Shown: one piece after another, positions 63,035 to 64,000 of the stretch
Numbering within the stretch: position 1 is the first letter of the stretch
Layout: each line of letters starts with the position of its first letter
Assembly (NCBI RefSeq): GCF_000685015.1
Contig: NZ_BAYA01000035.1
Coordinates: 1-64,000, forward strand
Direction: 5' to 3'
Source: Paraburkholderia bannensis NBRC 103871
GTDB lineage: Bacteria > Pseudomonadota > Gammaproteobacteria > Burkholderiales > Burkholderiaceae
Length of the DNA: 64,000 bases
The notes under the pieces: model-generated
Seen by the model: the letters and a program-made list of their open reading frames with translations, nothing else
The model's database searches: none
Told to the model about the DNA's origin: nothing
Made by a program: the position numbers and the translations under genes

Positions 63035-63640
63035 TCAAGCGGAGCGCGCGGACTTGCGCGGTTTCACCAGCCTTTCCACGGCGCCTTCTGTCACTTCCTT
63101 GAATAACGCGACGTTGGCGTACGCGCGCGAAGCCAGCATGGCGCCGTAGACCAGCGATACCAGCGTCGCCGCCTCGGCGTGAACCGACGCGTTCAGTTTG
63201 ATGAGATCGCCCTTCACGCCCGACTCAAGCACCTGCTCCAGCCACGATGTCAGGCTGTCGAAGAACGCCCTCACCCCCTGCGCCACTTCCTCAGGCAGCG
63301 AGGGAAGTTCGGCGCCCAGCATGCCCGCGACACAGAACGGAGCCGTGTCGTCCGCGATGCAGCGCTCCCAATGGCCGATGTAGGCGCGCAACTGTGCAAT
63401 GGCGTCAGCGCCGCTCGCCTCCAGCGTCGCCACATCGGCGGCGAATGCTTCCTGCCATTCGGCCAGCACCGCGATGACGAGATCGGTCTTGGCGGGGAAA
63501 TGGTGGTGAATGCTCGCCTTGCGGATGTTGATGGCATCCGAGATGTCGGCATAGCTAAACCCGTTGTAGCCACGCCGCATGATGAGCTGGCGCCCCGCTG
63601 CAATGATCCTGTCGGCCGTCAGTTCTCCACTTGCCGTCAT
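63035..63640 (-). CDS. TetR family transcriptional regulator
   Basis: This protein of about 201 residues has a TetR helix-turn-helix (RIIAAGRQLIMRRGYNGFSYADISDAINIRKASIHHHFPAK), as in AcuR-like and NemR-like proteins. The start at 63640 is chosen because GGTAGG precedes it; 63652 is possible. A 24-base perfect palindrome lies 87 bases upstream, between this gene and the divergent secreted hydrolase. It is probably the repressor of that hydrolase. Confidence 0.92.
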   Translation of the reverse strand: MTASGELTADRIIAAGRQLIMRRGYNGFSYADISDAINIRKASIHHHFPAKTDLVIAVLAEWQEAFAADVATLEASGADAIAQLRAYIGHWERCIADDTAPFCVAGMLGAELPSLPEEVAQGVRAFFDSLTSWLEQVLESGVKGDLIKLNASVHAEAATLVSLVYGAMLASRAYANVALFKEVTEGAVERLVKPRKSARSA

Positions 63641-63726
63641 TTTGCCTACCATCTAGTCGGTTGAATGTTCGATAGTTTAGGCGGAAAAAGGGGCAATTGC
63701 CAGCCGCAAAATTTTTCTTGCACCTC

Positions 63727-63750
63727 AGCCATCCTACTAGTAGGATGGCT
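63727..63750. promoter_or_regulatory. 24-base perfect palindrome between TetR and the secreted hydrolase
   Basis: AGCCATCCTACTAGTAGGATGGCT is a perfect palindrome in the 173-base divergent gap. Size and position fit a TetR dimer pair. A weaker related sequence (CTACCATCTAG) sits next to the TetR start. Confidence 0.75.
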
Positions 63751-63813
63751 AAATCGAACAGGCAAAAACCTGTCGACTTCCCGGTCATACCCCCCACAAT
63801 CTGGAGCAAGAAA

Positions 63814-64000
63814 ATGAAGCTTTCCTCGTACGTAACCCGCATCGCCGCCGCTGCCCTTACCGTTGCCGCCCTGGGTTCGCAGGCCGCCATGGCCGCGCCG
63901 GTCAAGAACATCGTGCTGGTGCACGGTTATTTCGCCGATGGATCCGGCTGGCAGGCGGTCTCGAAAATCCTCGCACACGACGGCTACAAGGTCTCCGTGG
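63814..64000 (+). CDS. Secreted alpha/beta hydrolase, cut by the window end
   Basis: Only the first 62 codons are visible. They encode a signal peptide (ITR-like start MKLSSYVTRIAAAALTVAAL, cleaved near AMAAP) and the opening of an alpha/beta hydrolase (NIVLVHGYFADGSGWQAVSKIL), where the HG-x-FADGS motif forms the oxyanion-hole region. GGAG lies before ATG 63814. The family commonly acts on esters or amides. It is divergent from the TetR gene and has the 24-base palindrome upstream. Confidence 0.85.
   Translation, partial: MKLSSYVTRIAAAALTVAALGSQAAMAAPVKNIVLVHGYFADGSGWQAVSKILAHDGYKVSV

Noticed and set aside
1..64000. CRISPR array, rRNA or tRNA genes
   Set aside because: No regular direct repeats with spacers, no rRNA-like segments and no tRNA cloverleaf pattern were recognised by eye. 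A dedicated search would be decisive.

Overview
This 64 kb window looks like an accessory, metabolism-rich part of a GC-rich Burkholderiaceae genome (Paraburkholderia, Caballeronia or Burkholderia). That placement is inferred from the general porin of the Burkholderia type, the many LysR, TetR, AraC and Lrp regulators, the pqiABC and emrAB-oprM style operons, and the codon bias. I saw no rRNA, tRNA, CRISPR array, transposase or phage gene.

Region by region. (1) 0.1-16 kb: a catabolic block. A leftward series holds an aldehyde dehydrogenase, a HAD hydrolase, a PuuB-like FAD oxidase, a polar amino acid ABC importer, a three-subunit HcnABC/opine-oxidase-like dehydrogenase and a minimal AraC regulator. 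It is separated by a PuuR-like XRE-cupin regulator from a rightward operon (GNAT, 2-hydroxyacid dehydrogenase, succinate-semialdehyde-type dehydrogenase, aspartoacylase-type deacylase, cupin). Two matching TCATTATA(G/T)TGA sites, close to the remembered E. coli PuuR operator, lie upstream of the aldehyde dehydrogenase and in the regulator/GNAT intergenic region. (2) 16-21 kb: porin, FUSC protein, CpdA-like phosphodiesterase, a small membrane-anchored protein and a frameshifted secreted protein. (3) 21-25.5 kb: LysR, proline racemase family enzyme, ornithine cyclodeaminase family enzyme and a LivJ-type binding protein, probably hydroxyproline or proline-analogue use. (4) 26-34.6 kb: CecR-type TetR, EmrA, EmrB, NodT-type efflux, then PqiABC lipid transport. 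(5) 35-47.3 kb: two nearly identical short-chain dehydrogenase genes in opposite orientation, about 10.5 kb apart, flanking a LysR, a secreted epoxide hydrolase, two STAND-type regulators, a beta-propeller/DUF305 pair and an HD-family protein that has lost its HD pair. (6) 47.4-50.3 kb: an F420-reductase-like protein and a hipBA toxin-antitoxin module with four operator-like palindromes. (7) 50.3-57.2 kb: a DKNYY protein, small unknown genes, and extra copies of two normally essential biosynthetic enzymes, PanB and PurA, next to regulators. (8) 57.2-64 kb: a MocR-regulator remnant, a second secreted epoxide hydrolase, LysR, an FAD monooxygenase, two TetR regulators and the start of a secreted alpha/beta hydrolase, cut by the window end.

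The most interesting signals are regulatory. A TCCA-N6-TGGA palindrome sits upstream of both dehydrogenase copies and of the first epoxide hydrolase, which suggests a LysR regulon carried inside an inverted duplication. The hip operator array, the PuuR-like sites, the 24-bp perfect palindrome before the last hydrolase, and the accessory PanB/PurA neighbourhood are also worth testing. All functions are read from sequence motifs and family knowledge; no database search was run.
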